45,403 bases of DNA, taken from assembly GCA_017533425.1 (NCBI GenBank), contig JAFXIE010000046.1, positions 1 to 45,403 of the forward strand, written 5' to 3'. Source of the stretch: Clostridia bacterium. GTDB taxonomy: Bacteria; Bacillota; Clostridia; Oscillospirales; QAMX01. How positions within the stretch are numbered: position 1 is the first letter of the stretch; each line of letters starts with the position of its first letter. Shown one piece after another: positions 29,138-38,376 of the stretch. Both the position numbers and the translations under genes were made by a program. The notes beneath the pieces are model-generated. The model saw only the letters and a list, made by a program, of their open reading frames with translations, made no database searches and was not told the DNA's origin.

Positions 29138-30547
29138 TTAGAAGATATCGGCGATGCTTTCGCCCTTCTCCACCATGTCGATGAGCTTCAGCAGGTGGTT
29201 GACTGCCGTCACGCTGACATAGCTGTTGCAGGTGCCGTTGACCGTGGCCGCATACTGGCGGGAATTGATGCGGGAAAGGGTCAGCACATTCTTTGTTCCG
29301 TCGCGCATGGTGAAGGTGACGGAATACTGCACCTCATCGGGAACCTTGCCTGTGTAGCTTCCCACCGCGTAGAAGGAGAGCATACCTGCGTAGAGGGAGC
29401 GTGCATCGTCCACCTGCAGAGCCTTGCCCTGGAAGGTGGCCTCAAAGTGGCCGTTGCCCTCTTCATCGGTCTGGTCATCCACGGTAAAGACATAGTTTTT
29501 GCCGTTGCAGAAGATATCCGCCCTGGAGACCTCCTTGATGCTGTACATAAAGAGGCCGGTTTCCAGAATGTCCTCTCCGCGGACATCGAGGAAGGTGAAG
29601 TCGCCGGAAACGGCGAGCACCATGGGGATGCCTTCCTTCATGACAAAGATAAAGTCCTCGTCCATATAGCCGATCAGCAGGGTGGTTTTCTCCCCGTCTG
29701 TGAGCCCGACGGTAACGCGGATGGGATTTTTCAGTCCGTAGGCGGCGAGATCCTGGGGGAAATCCTCCACAACGCCGACAACGGAAAGATTCATGATCTT
29801 ATCGAGAATGCGGTTGGTCACATTGTAGTTATCCGCAGCGCCCGACTTGGGAGCAGTCTCGATAAAGACACTGCCGTCGGATTCGGGGTTTCTCTCAAAG
29901 GCCAGGCGATAGCCGTCCGGCAGGAGCATCTCATAGGAGGCCACGTTGTCATAGGTGCCTTCGTTCATGGCCGGGAGAATGTTGGTGTCGCGGTAATAGC
30001 TCGCCGGGCTGGAGAGGGTCTCCTTGATGGATGCGCTGGTGGTATAGACGCAATCCAGCGTATCGACATAGACATAGCACAGGGTGCCGTCCAGCGGATA
30101 GGCATCGCCAAAGATAATGGTGTCCTTCTCCGCTTGATTTGTCCGGGTGACGACAACCGTGGGGCGCTTATCGGAAATGCCGTACTTTGAAAGATCCGCA
30201 GGGTTCTTTTCGATGACTTCCTGGCCGCCGAGGCCGGCAATCATATCTACCGTCATGATGAAGAAGCTCTGCTTGGACTCAAAGGTATCGTCGCCCTCGA
30301 TGGAATAGAAGACATTGCCCGCCTTAAAGCCCTTTTTGAAGGCAAAGGGATCGCCAACTGCGGTATTTTTGAACTCCACGCGCTCAATAAAGGCGGAGTC
30401 ATACTCAAAAATATCCACAAGCTCGGTAACGCTGGTGGGATCCTCCGGCTCATTCTCCGGCAGAAGCAGCCAGACGGTAAGCACGGCGGCCAGCAGCACG
30501 GCGAGTACGACGGCGGCAATGATGATGGTCTTTTTCTGCTTATTCAT
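29138..30547 (-). CDS. DUF4340 domain protein, partner of the Gld-like ABC system
   Basis: The 469-residue protein has one N-terminal membrane helix (IIIAAVVLAVLLAAVLTVWL) after MNKQKKT and a large exported beta-rich part with two related repeats (for example VVEDFPQDLAAYGLKNPIRVTV and EKNPADLSKYGISDKRPTVVV, both quoted in part). This repeated YGL-type block is the signature of DUF4340, regularly encoded beside GldG-like ABC proteins. Function is unknown; an extracytoplasmic subunit is likely. Its ATG shares one base with the stop of the GldG-like gene (TAATG), so translation is coupled. It is the last gene of the operon. Confidence 0.88.
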   Translation of the reverse strand: MNKQKKTIIIAAVVLAVLLAAVLTVWLLLPENEPEDPTSVTELVDIFEYDSAFIERVEFKNTAVGDPFAFKKGFKAGNVFYSIEGDDTFESKQSFFIMTVDMIAGLGGQEVIEKNPADLSKYGISDKRPTVVVTRTNQAEKDTIIFGDAYPLDGTLCYVYVDTLDCVYTTSASIKETLSSPASYYRDTNILPAMNEGTYDNVASYEMLLPDGYRLAFERNPESDGSVFIETAPKSGAADNYNVTNRILDKIMNLSVVGVVEDFPQDLAAYGLKNPIRVTVGLTDGEKTTLLIGYMDEDFIFVMKEGIPMVLAVSGDFTFLDVRGEDILETGLFMYSIKEVSRADIFCNGKNYVFTVDDQTDEEGNGHFEATFQGKALQVDDARSLYAGMLSFYAVGSYTGKVPDEVQYSVTFTMRDGTKNVLTLSRINSRQYAATVNGTCNSYVSVTAVNHLLKLIDMVEKGESIADIF

Positions 30548-32043
30548 TACTTATTCTTCCTCCGGAACCAGACGAGAACGCCCATAATGAGCAGAGCCGC
30601 GGGGATGATGCAGAGGATGCTGAGTACAAAGGTCTTCTCCCAGTTGAGCAGAACGATCTGCGGGGTTGCAAACTCATTGGCCTCGTAGATGGAGAGGTCG
30701 GGGGTCTCAAAGAGCTCGTTGAGGATGGCGGTGAAGAACTCCTGATTGGTATACTTGGAGGAGTTGAAGAACTCATCCTGCAGGCAGAAGGCGGAGCCGA
30801 GAACCAGCATACGGCTGGTGCGCAACTCAAAGGTTCCGGTCTCCACCGTGGAGTACTCGGAGAGGCAGGCAATGTTGAAGGGGCCGGCGAAATCCGAATC
30901 CTCCTTGACTACCACAGACTGGGTCACATCGGCATTGGCCTTGGCAAAGGAGCTGTCGGAGGAGGTCAGAATGGCGCGGGAGGCAAAACCGGTGGGACGG
31001 CCTTCATTGAGCTTCAGCTGCAGAGAAAGGGGCATGATGATATTATTTGCATAGGGAACGTTTTCAAACATCGGCTCGGTCTCACTGAGAATGCCGGAGA
31101 TATTTGCCGCGCCGAGGGATACCTTGGTATCAAAGATGGTGTTCTCGGTGATATCCACGCCGTAGTCGGAGATAAAGCGGCGCAGCTCAGGCAGCTCACC
31201 GTTGGCGGGAGAAAGGGCCACGAACATATCCACGCCGTCGCCGGCAAGATACTGCTCAAGCTTTGCGATCTCCGCCTCGGTGTAGTCAAGCTTCGGCGCA
31301 ACCAGCACCACAAGATCGGTCTCCTCCGGAATATCCGCCGAGGAGAGGTTGACCGACAGGTTTTCAAAGTTGTTGAGCTCCAGGAAGGTGGCAAAGGCGT
31401 TGAGATTGTCCGCCTCGCCGTGGCCGGAGATAAAGACAGCGGTCTTGCGCTCCGCCTCATCCAGGAAGAGAATGCCGGAGGCGATGCTGCGCTCCACCTG
31501 CAGGCCGATGGGGCTCATGCCCTGCTCATAGCTCTCATCAAAGGAATAGAACCAGTAATAGAGCTGATGGAGGGGAATGGTGCGGTAGCTGTTCTTTTCA
31601 TTTGCGACGATGATGGTATAGGGAGAGATCTCACCGATACCCTCAAAGCGGTTGAGGAACTGGGGATTTGTGCCGACGTCAACATACTCCACCTTGACCA
31701 TGCCGTCGGAAAGGACGGGATACTTATTGAGCACCTCGACGATCTCATTTCCGTAGGTGGTCATGGGAATGCTGTCGGCGCTGTACATCATATGGTTGCG
31801 CATTTCCGCCTCGGTGGCGACCACATAGATGGTGATCTCCTCCTCCAGCCCGGAAAGCAGCTTTTCGGTTGCCTCGGTAATGGCATAGCGGCCATCGCGG
31901 GTCATATCGACCTCAAGACCCAGGCGCTCGGTCAGCAGGGTAACACCGATATTGACCACAAGAATGGCCACAATAACGACAATGGACAGCAGCACGGCCA
32001 TGGAGCCGTATTTGAACCTGCGTCCGAAATTGATCTTGTTCAT
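30547..32043 (-). CDS. GldG-like ABC-associated protein
   Basis: The 498-residue protein has an N-terminal helix (MAVLLSIVVIVAILVVNIGV), a long exported domain and a C-terminal helix (FVLSILCIIPAALLIMGVLV) with a basic end (WFRRKNK). The exported part shows the pattern of the GldG/ABC_transp_aux family: VDMTRDGRYAITEATEKLLSGL, VKVEYVDVGTNP, AVFISGHGEADNL, and LVVLVAPKLDYTEAEIAKLEQYL. In gliding Bacteroidetes GldG works with GldA and GldF; in Clostridia the role is unknown. The start lies 57 bases after the permease stop with only a weak AAAGG nearby. The stop overlaps the start of the DUF4340 gene by one base. Confidence 0.88.
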   Translation of the reverse strand: MNKINFGRRFKYGSMAVLLSIVVIVAILVVNIGVTLLTERLGLEVDMTRDGRYAITEATEKLLSGLEEEITIYVVATEAEMRNHMMYSADSIPMTTYGNEIVEVLNKYPVLSDGMVKVEYVDVGTNPQFLNRFEGIGEISPYTIIVANEKNSYRTIPLHQLYYWFYSFDESYEQGMSPIGLQVERSIASGILFLDEAERKTAVFISGHGEADNLNAFATFLELNNFENLSVNLSSADIPEETDLVVLVAPKLDYTEAEIAKLEQYLAGDGVDMFVALSPANGELPELRRFISDYGVDITENTIFDTKVSLGAANISGILSETEPMFENVPYANNIIMPLSLQLKLNEGRPTGFASRAILTSSDSSFAKANADVTQSVVVKEDSDFAGPFNIACLSEYSTVETGTFELRTSRMLVLGSAFCLQDEFFNSSKYTNQEFFTAILNELFETPDLSIYEANEFATPQIVLLNWEKTFVLSILCIIPAALLIMGVLVWFRRKNK

Positions 32044-32100
32044 CTTCTGTCTTCAGCCTTTCTGGATGAATTGTATGGTTATTCGTCCGATTCCCGGGGA

Positions 32101-32805
32101 TCAAGCATATCTCTTCTTTTCCAGCATCCGGCCGGTGAGGAAGAGGAAGATGGCCGCGATGCTGATGTAGAAGAGGAAGTCCGAGAAGTTGAAAATGCCG
32201 AGACGAACATTGTCAAAGCGGGAATAGAAGGCCAGCCACTTGCCGACCGCAACGGTGAAGGGAGTGTCGTAGGAGCCAACCGCGATATCCACCACCAGCA
32301 GACCGATGAACACAGCCCAGGACAGAATGCCGGAGATGAAGTTGGATTCGGTCATGGAGGAGATAAATATGCCGATGGCAAGGAAGGCCGCCGCAAAGAA
32401 GAAGGTGGAAAGGTAGTTTCCGAGGGTCGTCCAGAAGACAAAGCCGCCGACACTGGCAAGCACCACCGGGATAAGCAGGGTTCCGCACAGAGCCAGGGCA
32501 ATGACCGCCAGGGCGGCAAAGAACTTGCCAAGTACGATGGACATGACGCTGACCGGCGCCGTCAGCAGCAGCTGATCGGTCTTCTTGTTGTACTCATTGC
32601 TGATGAGGTTCATGGTCAGGAGGGGAATAATGAGGGCAATGAGCATCTGCGCAAAGAGGAAGAGGGTGGACATATCCGCCGTCTCACCGGAGATATTGAC
32701 CAGATAGAACACACCGTAGAAAACGAGGATGGTGATGGCGATAAAGACATAGCCCACGGGAGAGCGGAAGAAGGAGGCAAATTCTCTTTTAAAAATGGCT
32801 TTCAT
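32101..32805 (-). CDS. ABC-2 type permease (GldF-like)
   Basis: The 234-residue inner-membrane protein begins MKAIFKREFASFFRSPVGYVF, the usual opening of ABC-2 permeases, and has six hydrophobic helices, with LLTMNLISNEYNKKTDQLLLT between helices two and three. It would form the channel of the ABC system with the ATPase encoded directly upstream and the GldG-like protein downstream. The substrate is unknown. The ATG shares one base with the ATPase stop codon (TAATG). Confidence 0.9.
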   Translation of the reverse strand: MKAIFKREFASFFRSPVGYVFIAITILVFYGVFYLVNISGETADMSTLFLFAQMLIALIIPLLTMNLISNEYNKKTDQLLLTAPVSVMSIVLGKFFAALAVIALALCGTLLIPVVLASVGGFVFWTTLGNYLSTFFFAAAFLAIGIFISSMTESNFISGILSWAVFIGLLVVDIAVGSYDTPFTVAVGKWLAFYSRFDNVRLGIFNFSDFLFYISIAAIFLFLTGRMLEKKRYA

Positions 32806-33791
32806 TACTGCTTGTCCTCCTTATTTTTCCGGGCGCGCTTGCCGCCCTTGGCAGGTACGTCCTCTTCAACAGTGAGCTTGACGAAGATATCCTCCAGGGA
32901 GGCGCCGGCATCGCGCATTTCGAGAATGGCGCTGCCCAGCTGCTCCAGCTTGCGGAAGAGGGGCTGGCGGATATCGATGCCGGGCGCAGAGGTCAGCTGA
33001 TAGTCGCAGGAGCCGGACTCCTTCTCGCCGAGGATCTCCACATTTTTCATGCCGTCGATGGTGCGCAGCGCAGGGGCAACGACCTTGACATCGCCGGTGA
33101 TGCGGACATTCAGGCGGCGGACGCCGTCCACCCGGGCGCCAAGATCGGCAGCTCTGCCGTCGGCAACGATTTTACCGTTGTTGATGACGAGCACGCGCTC
33201 GCAGATGGCCTGCACCTCGGGCAGGATATGGGTGGAAAGGATAACCGTGCGCTCACGGCCGAGGTTTTTGATGACGTTGCGGATCTCGATGATCTGAATG
33301 GGGTCAAGACCGACGGTGGGCTCGTCAAGAATGAGCACCTCCGGGTCGCCGACCAGCGCCTGCGCCAGGCCGACGCGCTGCTTGTAGCCCTTGGAGAGGT
33401 TGCGGATGAGGCGATCGGCCACATGGGTAATGCCCACCAGCTCGCAGATCTCATCCAGATGCGCCTTGCGGGGCAGCTGCACCTTTTTCAGGTCAAAGAC
33501 GAAATTCAGAAATTCGCGGACGGTCATATCCATATACAGCGGGGGCTGCTCGGGAAGATAACCGATGTTTTTCTTTGCCGCAATGGGATCCTCCAGAATA
33601 TCCACATCGCCGATGAGGGCGGTGCCGGAGGTGGCGGAGAGATAGCCGGTGATCATATTCATGGTGGTGGACTTGCCGGCGCCGTTGGGGCCGAGAAAGC
33701 CTACGATCTCCCCCTTTTCAATGCGGAAGGAGATGCCGTTGACGGCGTGCTTGTTGCCGTAGTGCTTTACCAGGTCGCGTACTTCGATCAT
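32805..33791 (-). CDS. ABC transporter ATP-binding protein (GldA-like)
   Basis: The 328-residue ATPase has Walker A GPNGAGKST (about residues 37-45), the Q loop YLPEQPP, the ABC signature LSKGYKQRVGLAQAL, Walker B VLILDEPTVGLDP and the H loop STHIL, followed by a C-terminal accessory region of about 100 residues (RRLNVRITGDVK, DIFVKLTVEEDV) and a Lys-rich tail. It belongs to the ABC-2 exporter ATPases next to GldA. AGGAGG precedes the ATG, which is two bases after the aspS stop, so transcription with aspS is clear. Confidence 0.94.
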   Translation of the reverse strand: MIEVRDLVKHYGNKHAVNGISFRIEKGEIVGFLGPNGAGKSTTMNMITGYLSATSGTALIGDVDILEDPIAAKKNIGYLPEQPPLYMDMTVREFLNFVFDLKKVQLPRKAHLDEICELVGITHVADRLIRNLSKGYKQRVGLAQALVGDPEVLILDEPTVGLDPIQIIEIRNVIKNLGRERTVILSTHILPEVQAICERVLVINNGKIVADGRAADLGARVDGVRRLNVRITGDVKVVAPALRTIDGMKNVEILGEKESGSCDYQLTSAPGIDIRQPLFRKLEQLGSAILEMRDAGASLEDIFVKLTVEEDVPAKGGKRARKNKEDKQ

Positions 33792-33793
33792 CT

Positions 33794-35602
33794 TTATGCT
33801 TCCTCCTTTTCGGGAAGATCCAGCTTGATGCAGAGCTCACGCAGCTGCTTTTCCTCCAGCTCGGAGGGGGAATTCATCATGGGCTCGGAAGCATTCTGTA
33901 CCTTGGGGAAGGCGATGCCGTCCTTGATGTTGTCGCGGCCGGCCAGAAGCATCACAATGCGGTCCAGACCATAGGCAAGGCCGCCGTGGGGAGGTGCGCC
34001 GTAGCTGAAGGCCTCGATAAGGTGGCCGAAATTCTCCTGCGCCTTCTCATCGGTAAAGCCGAGGGCGCGGAACATACGGGTCTGTAGCTCGGAGGAATGG
34101 ATACGGATGGATCCGCCGCCCAGCTCATAGCCGTTCAGAACGATATCGTAGGCCTTGGCGCGAACGACACCGGGATCGGTCTCCAGCAGGTGCTCGTCCT
34201 CATCCATGGGAGAGGTGAAGGGATGGTGCATGGCGGTGTAGCGGCCTTCCTCCTCATCATACTCAAGCAGGGGGAATTCCACAACCCACAGGGGCTTGAA
34301 TACGGTGGGATCGCACAGGCCGAGACGACGGGCACACTCGCAGCGCAGGGCGCCGAGGGCATCGAATACCACCTGATTTTTGGCGTCCGCCACGATGAAG
34401 ATGCAGTCGCCCTTTTCGGCACCCATGCGGTCGATGATGGCCTGCATTTCCTCCGGGGTTACAAACTTGCCGAAGGAGGAGGCGATCTCATCGCCCATAC
34501 GCACCCAGGCAAGACCGCCGGCGCGGTAGGTGCGGACAAATTCGGTGAGCTTATCGATCTCCTTGCGGGAGAAGGTATCGTAGCCGCCCTTGACATTGAT
34601 GGCGCGGACAGAGCCGCCGGCAGCGAGCGCCGAGGCAAAGACGCGGAACTGGCAGTTGCCCAGCACCTCGCCGAGGTTCTGAAGCTCCATGCCGAAGCGG
34701 ATGTCGGGCTTGTCGGAGCCGTAGCGCTCCATGGCGTCCTTCCAGGTCAGGCGGGGCAGCGGAAGCTGCAGCTCCTGGCCGAGGATTTCCTTAAAGAGGC
34801 GGGCAAGGAAGCCCTCATTCACGGCGATGACATCATCCACATCCACAAAGGAAAGCTCCATGTCGATCTGGGTGAATTCCGGCTGGCGGTCGGCGCGCAG
34901 GTCCTCATCGCGCATGCACTTGGTGATCTGAATGTAGCGGTCAAAGCCGGCCAGCATCAAAAGCTGCTTGTACTGCTGGGGAGACTGGGGCAGCGCGTAG
35001 AACTTGCCGGGATGGACACGGCTGGGAACCACATAGTCGCGGGCACCCTCGGGGGTGGACTTGGTGAGGATGGGGGTTTCGATCTCGCAGAAGCCGTTTT
35101 CGGCAAAATAAGAGCGGGTGATCTGGGTCACCTTGTGGCGCAGGCGCAGAATGCGCTGCATATCGGGGCGGCGAAGGTCGAGATAGCGATACTTCAGGCG
35201 CAGCATCTCGTTGACCTGGCTGTCCTCCACGATCTCAAAGGGAGTCGTCTTTGCCTGGGCAAAGACCTTCATCTCCGTGGCGAGGATCTCAATCTCACCG
35301 GTGGGCAGATCGGGATTGATGGCGCCCTCTCCGCGGCTGCGCACCACGCCGCGGACGGCAATGGTATACTCCGTGCGCAGGGCAAAGGCCTTCTCAAAGA
35401 GCTCCGGATACTGGGACTGATCAAAGGTGCACTGCAGAATGCCGGTATAATCGCGCAGATCCACAAAGATCAGGCCGCCGAGGTTGCGGGTGCGACCCAC
35501 CCAGCCCATCACGGTCACTTCCTTGCCGATATCCTGCGCAGAAAGGGCGGTGCAGAGATGGGATCTCTTCCAGCCCCCGAGAACTTCATTTCCGATCTTC
35601 AT
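33794..35602 (-). CDS. aspS: Aspartate-tRNA ligase
   Basis: AspRS charges tRNA-Asp (and possibly tRNA-Asn in species relying on the amidotransferase route). The 602-residue protein is of the bacterial type: an OB-fold anticodon-binding domain (about 1-105, VTVMGWVGRTRNLGGLIFVDLRD), the class II core with motif 2 (FRDEDLRADRQPEFTQ-like, here MRDEDLRADRQPEFTQIDME), the bacterial GAD insertion (about 285-420) and motif 3 (GLAYGLDRIVMLL). AAGGAGAG precedes the ATG. It lies 43 bases after hisS, a common Firmicute order, and is followed after two bases by the ABC ATPase. Confidence 0.98.
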   Translation of the reverse strand: MKIGNEVLGGWKRSHLCTALSAQDIGKEVTVMGWVGRTRNLGGLIFVDLRDYTGILQCTFDQSQYPELFEKAFALRTEYTIAVRGVVRSRGEGAINPDLPTGEIEILATEMKVFAQAKTTPFEIVEDSQVNEMLRLKYRYLDLRRPDMQRILRLRHKVTQITRSYFAENGFCEIETPILTKSTPEGARDYVVPSRVHPGKFYALPQSPQQYKQLLMLAGFDRYIQITKCMRDEDLRADRQPEFTQIDMELSFVDVDDVIAVNEGFLARLFKEILGQELQLPLPRLTWKDAMERYGSDKPDIRFGMELQNLGEVLGNCQFRVFASALAAGGSVRAINVKGGYDTFSRKEIDKLTEFVRTYRAGGLAWVRMGDEIASSFGKFVTPEEMQAIIDRMGAEKGDCIFIVADAKNQVVFDALGALRCECARRLGLCDPTVFKPLWVVEFPLLEYDEEEGRYTAMHHPFTSPMDEDEHLLETDPGVVRAKAYDIVLNGYELGGGSIRIHSSELQTRMFRALGFTDEKAQENFGHLIEAFSYGAPPHGGLAYGLDRIVMLLAGRDNIKDGIAFPKVQNASEPMMNSPSELEEKQLRELCIKLDLPEKEEA

Positions 35603-35644
35603 AAAACCGATCTCTCCTTATATTCAAGAATGAGGTATTGATTA

Positions 35645-36910
35645 CTATTTGTTCAGCGCCGCTGCGATGGCTTCCGCATCCAGGGCGCAGGCGGTCTTTT
35701 CGCCGGTGCGCATATCCTTGATCTCGATCTCGCCGGCATCCAGCTCATTTCCGCCGACGACGGCCACCGCCGCCGCGCCGGACTTGTCGGCATATTTCAT
35801 CTGCGCCTTCAGGGATCTTGCGCAGGTATCCCGCTCGCAGGAAATGCCCGCACGGCGCAGCGCATGGACCAGCACCTGCACGCGCTCATCCGCCGCCGGA
35901 TCGGCGCAGGCGATAAACAGCCGGGTGGGCTCCGCCTCCGGGAAGGGAATGCCGAGGCTGTCCATCACCATCATCAGGCGCTCAATGCCGCTGCCAAAGC
36001 CAAGGCCGGGCATATCCGGACCGCCGATCTCGCGGACAAGACCGTCATACCGGCCGCCGCCGCAGACGGTGCCCTGGGCGCCGATATTTTCCGAAACAAA
36101 TTCAAAAACCGTCTTGGTGTAATAATCCAGACCGCGGACGATGTTGGGATCGATCTCAAAGTCGATGCCCATGGCAGTGAGATACTTCTGCACGGCGGCA
36201 AAATGCTCCCGGCATTCCTCGCACAGGTAATCCACGCAGTGGGGAGCCCCGGCGGCGATGGATTTGCAGATGTCGGACTTGCAGTCCAGCACACGCATGG
36301 GGTTTTTCTCCAGCCGGGAAAGGCAGGTGCAGCAAAGCTCATCCTTGCGCTCGGAAAGATAGTCCTTCAGCGCCGCATGGTACTCCTTGCGGCAGACGGG
36401 GCAGCCGATGGAGTTGATGTGCACACGGATATTGTGGATGCCGAGCCTGGAAAGGAAGGTATCCGCAAGGCCGATGACCTCCGCATCCTGCACGGGGCTC
36501 CTGGAGCCGAAGACCTCGACGCCAAACTGATGATGCTCCCGCAGGCGGCCGGCCTGGGGCTTTTCATAGCGGAAGTTGGGGGCGATGTAGAAGCACTTGA
36601 AGGGCAGCGTACCGCCGGCAAGGCCATGCTCGATAAAGCTGCGGGCGACGGAGGCTGTTCCCTCCGGCCGCAGGGTGATGGAACGTCCGCCCTTGTCCTC
36701 AAAGGTGTACATCTCCTTCTGCACCACGTCGGTGGTATCCCCTACGCCCCGCAGAAAGAGCTCGGTATGCTCAATGGTGGGGAAACGGATTTCGCGGAAG
36801 CCGAAATCCGCCGCGCAGTCGCGCAGCACCTTTTCAATATATTGCCATTTGACGGCCTCCGAGGGTAAAACATCGTGGGTTCCCTTCGGAGCCTGAATCA
36901 TAACTGCCAT
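35645..36910 (-). CDS. hisS: Histidine-tRNA ligase
   Basis: HisRS charges tRNA-His. The 421-residue protein has KGTHDVLPSEAVKWQYIE at the start, motif 1 FPTIEHTELFLRG, motif 2 LRPEGTASVARSF with FRYEKPQAGRLREHHQFGVE, the histidine motifs GLDYYTKTVFEF and GGGRYDGLVREIGG, GFGSGIERLMMV as motif 3, and a C-terminal anticodon-binding domain. The ATG at 36910 is chosen because AGAGGAGAG lies about 10 bases upstream; a second ATG is three codons on, and the frame extends to 36967 without similarity. A four-Cys insertion-like stretch (CPVCRKEY, CCTCLSRL, CKSDIC, CEECRE) in the middle, seen in some clostridial HisRS, is notable. It is the first gene of the operon. Confidence 0.97.
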   Translation of the reverse strand: MAVMIQAPKGTHDVLPSEAVKWQYIEKVLRDCAADFGFREIRFPTIEHTELFLRGVGDTTDVVQKEMYTFEDKGGRSITLRPEGTASVARSFIEHGLAGGTLPFKCFYIAPNFRYEKPQAGRLREHHQFGVEVFGSRSPVQDAEVIGLADTFLSRLGIHNIRVHINSIGCPVCRKEYHAALKDYLSERKDELCCTCLSRLEKNPMRVLDCKSDICKSIAAGAPHCVDYLCEECREHFAAVQKYLTAMGIDFEIDPNIVRGLDYYTKTVFEFVSENIGAQGTVCGGGRYDGLVREIGGPDMPGLGFGSGIERLMMVMDSLGIPFPEAEPTRLFIACADPAADERVQVLVHALRRAGISCERDTCARSLKAQMKYADKSGAAAVAVVGGNELDAGEIEIKDMRTGEKTACALDAEAIAAALNK

Positions 36911-36974
36911 GAAGAAACGCTCTCCTCTTCCCGGACGGCGCATGGGCACACGTCCGCACAATAACACTCATAAC

Positions 36975-37003
36975 ATTATACGATTTTCCTTACATATTGT
37001 CAA
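36975..37003 (-). promoter_or_regulatory. Consensus promoter of the hisS-aspS-ABC operon
   Basis: Minus strand: TTGACA (37003-36998), 17-base spacer, TATAAT (36980-36975), a perfect sigma-A match. The leader to hisS is about 58 bases, with a small CGGACG/CGTCCG hairpin near 36934-36957, too short for a T-box. Confidence 0.92.
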
Positions 37004-37073
37004 GGACAGGCTGATCTATAATTTGTAAACAATGATACAATCCATGAATTTTTTCATCCTTTTCCTTCCCCGC

Positions 37074-37102
37074 TTGCACTTCGGCAAAAGGTGGTGTATA
37101 AT
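37074..37102 (+). promoter_or_regulatory. Promoter of the Gfo/Idh/MocA gene
   Basis: TTGCAC (37074-37079), 17-base spacer, TATAAT (37097-37102). It diverges from the hisS promoter. Confidence 0.75.
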
Positions 37103-37153
37103 GAGGGCAGCGGATACCCGACTCTATGAAAAAAGGAAGGTTCAAATCGTCCT

Positions 37154-38320
37154 ATGGATCTCGTAAGAATCGGAATCATCGGTATCGGCAACATGGGCTC
37201 CAACCACATGAACAATATCGAGGAAAAGCAGAACATCCCCGGCGCAAAGGTCACCGCGGTCTGCGATCTTCGGCAGGAGCGTCTTTCCATCGCCCGCGAA
37301 AAGTACGGCGATGCCATGACCTATTTTACCGATGCAGATGAAATGATGAAGAGCGGCCTCATCGATGCCGTTATCATCGCCACCCCCCATTACGCACACC
37401 CCGTATACGCCCTGAAGGCTCTCAAGGCCGGCCTGCATGTGCTCTGCGAAAAGCCCGCCGGCGTGGATGCAAAGTCCGTCGCCGAGGTCAATGCCTATGC
37501 CGAGTCCTGCGGCCTGGTTTACGGCGTTATGTTCAACCAGCGCACCAATCCCCTCTATCAGAAGCTGCGGGAAATGGTTCAGTCCGGTGAGCTCGGCGCC
37601 ATCAAGCGCGTCAACTGGATCATCACCGACTGGTACCGCTCCCAGAGCTACTACGATTCCGGCGGATGGCGCGCCACCTGGTCCGGCGAGGGCGGCGGCG
37701 TTCTCATGAACCAGGATCCCCATCAGCTCGACCTGATGCAGTGGATCTTCGGCATGCCCAAGCGCGTTCGCGCCTTCATGTATTACGGCAAGTTCCACAA
37801 CATCGAGGTTGAGGACGATGTGACCGCATATCTCGAGTATGAAAACGGCGCCACCGGCCTCTTTGTCACCGGCACCGGCGAAGCCCCCGGCACCAATCGC
37901 CTGGAGGTTTCCTGCGATATGGGTAAGATCGTTGTGGAAGGCGGCGAGATCAAGTTCTGGAAGAACGAGATGAACGAGCGCGAATTCAACGCCACCTGGA
38001 CCAAGGGCTTTGGTGCCCCCAAGAACGAGCTGACCAAGCCCGAGGTCGTGGGCGAAAACCTGCAGCACACCGGCATTCTCCGCAACTGGACCAATGCCAT
38101 CCTCAACGGCACGCCCCTCATGGCCCCCGGTGTTGAGGGCATCAACGGCGTTCGCCTGGCCAATGCCTTCTATGTTTCCGCATGGACCGATTCCTGGGTG
38201 GATATGCCCGCCGATGAGGAGCTTTATCTGAAGCTGCTTGGCGAGCGCAAAGCCGCCAGCACCGGCAAGACCGTTGAGGAAAAGACCCTCGACGTGGACG
38301 GAACCTACGGCAGCAAATAA
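37154..38320 (+). CDS. Gfo/Idh/MocA family oxidoreductase
   Basis: The 388-residue protein has an N-terminal NAD(P)-binding Rossmann fold (GIIGIGNMGSNH, residues about 7-18; VIIATPHYAH) and the family signature CEKPAG (about 97-102), then the C-terminal beta-sheet domain with GGWRATWSGEGGGVLMNQDPHQLDLMQWIFG (quoted in two parts: GGWRATWSGEGGG and LMNQDPHQLDLMQWIFG), where the His serves as a likely catalytic residue. Such enzymes oxidise or reduce sugars, inositols or sugar derivatives; the substrate is unknown. GGAAGG lies 13 bases before the ATG, a rather long spacing. The gene stands alone, with its own promoter and terminator, opposite to hisS. Confidence 0.92.
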   Translation: MDLVRIGIIGIGNMGSNHMNNIEEKQNIPGAKVTAVCDLRQERLSIAREKYGDAMTYFTDADEMMKSGLIDAVIIATPHYAHPVYALKALKAGLHVLCEKPAGVDAKSVAEVNAYAESCGLVYGVMFNQRTNPLYQKLREMVQSGELGAIKRVNWIITDWYRSQSYYDSGGWRATWSGEGGGVLMNQDPHQLDLMQWIFGMPKRVRAFMYYGKFHNIEVEDDVTAYLEYENGATGLFVTGTGEAPGTNRLEVSCDMGKIVVEGGEIKFWKNEMNEREFNATWTKGFGAPKNELTKPEVVGENLQHTGILRNWTNAILNGTPLMAPGVEGINGVRLANAFYVSAWTDSWVDMPADEELYLKLLGERKAASTGKTVEEKTLDVDGTYGSK

Positions 38321-38340
38321 TATAACCTTTTTCACATGCG

Positions 38341-38376
38341 AAAGGACAGAGATCGATCTCTGTCCTTTCTTTTTTA
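38341..38376 (+). terminator. Terminator of the Gfo/Idh/MocA gene
   Basis: A perfect self-complementary stem AAAGGACAGAGATC / GATCTCTGTCCTTT (38341-38368) is followed by C and seven T. The T run includes the stop codon of the convergent lipoprotein gene. Confidence 0.9.

Noticed and set aside
31420-33000. A 526-codon open frame on the plus strand, and a similar one at 34097-35641
   Set aside because: Both run antisense to well-supported genes (GldG-like, permease, aspS), are rich in Gly/Ala/Asp/His and cross gene borders.
36911-36975. T-box leader before hisS
   Set aside because: The leader is about 58 bases, with no terminator and no T-box sequence.
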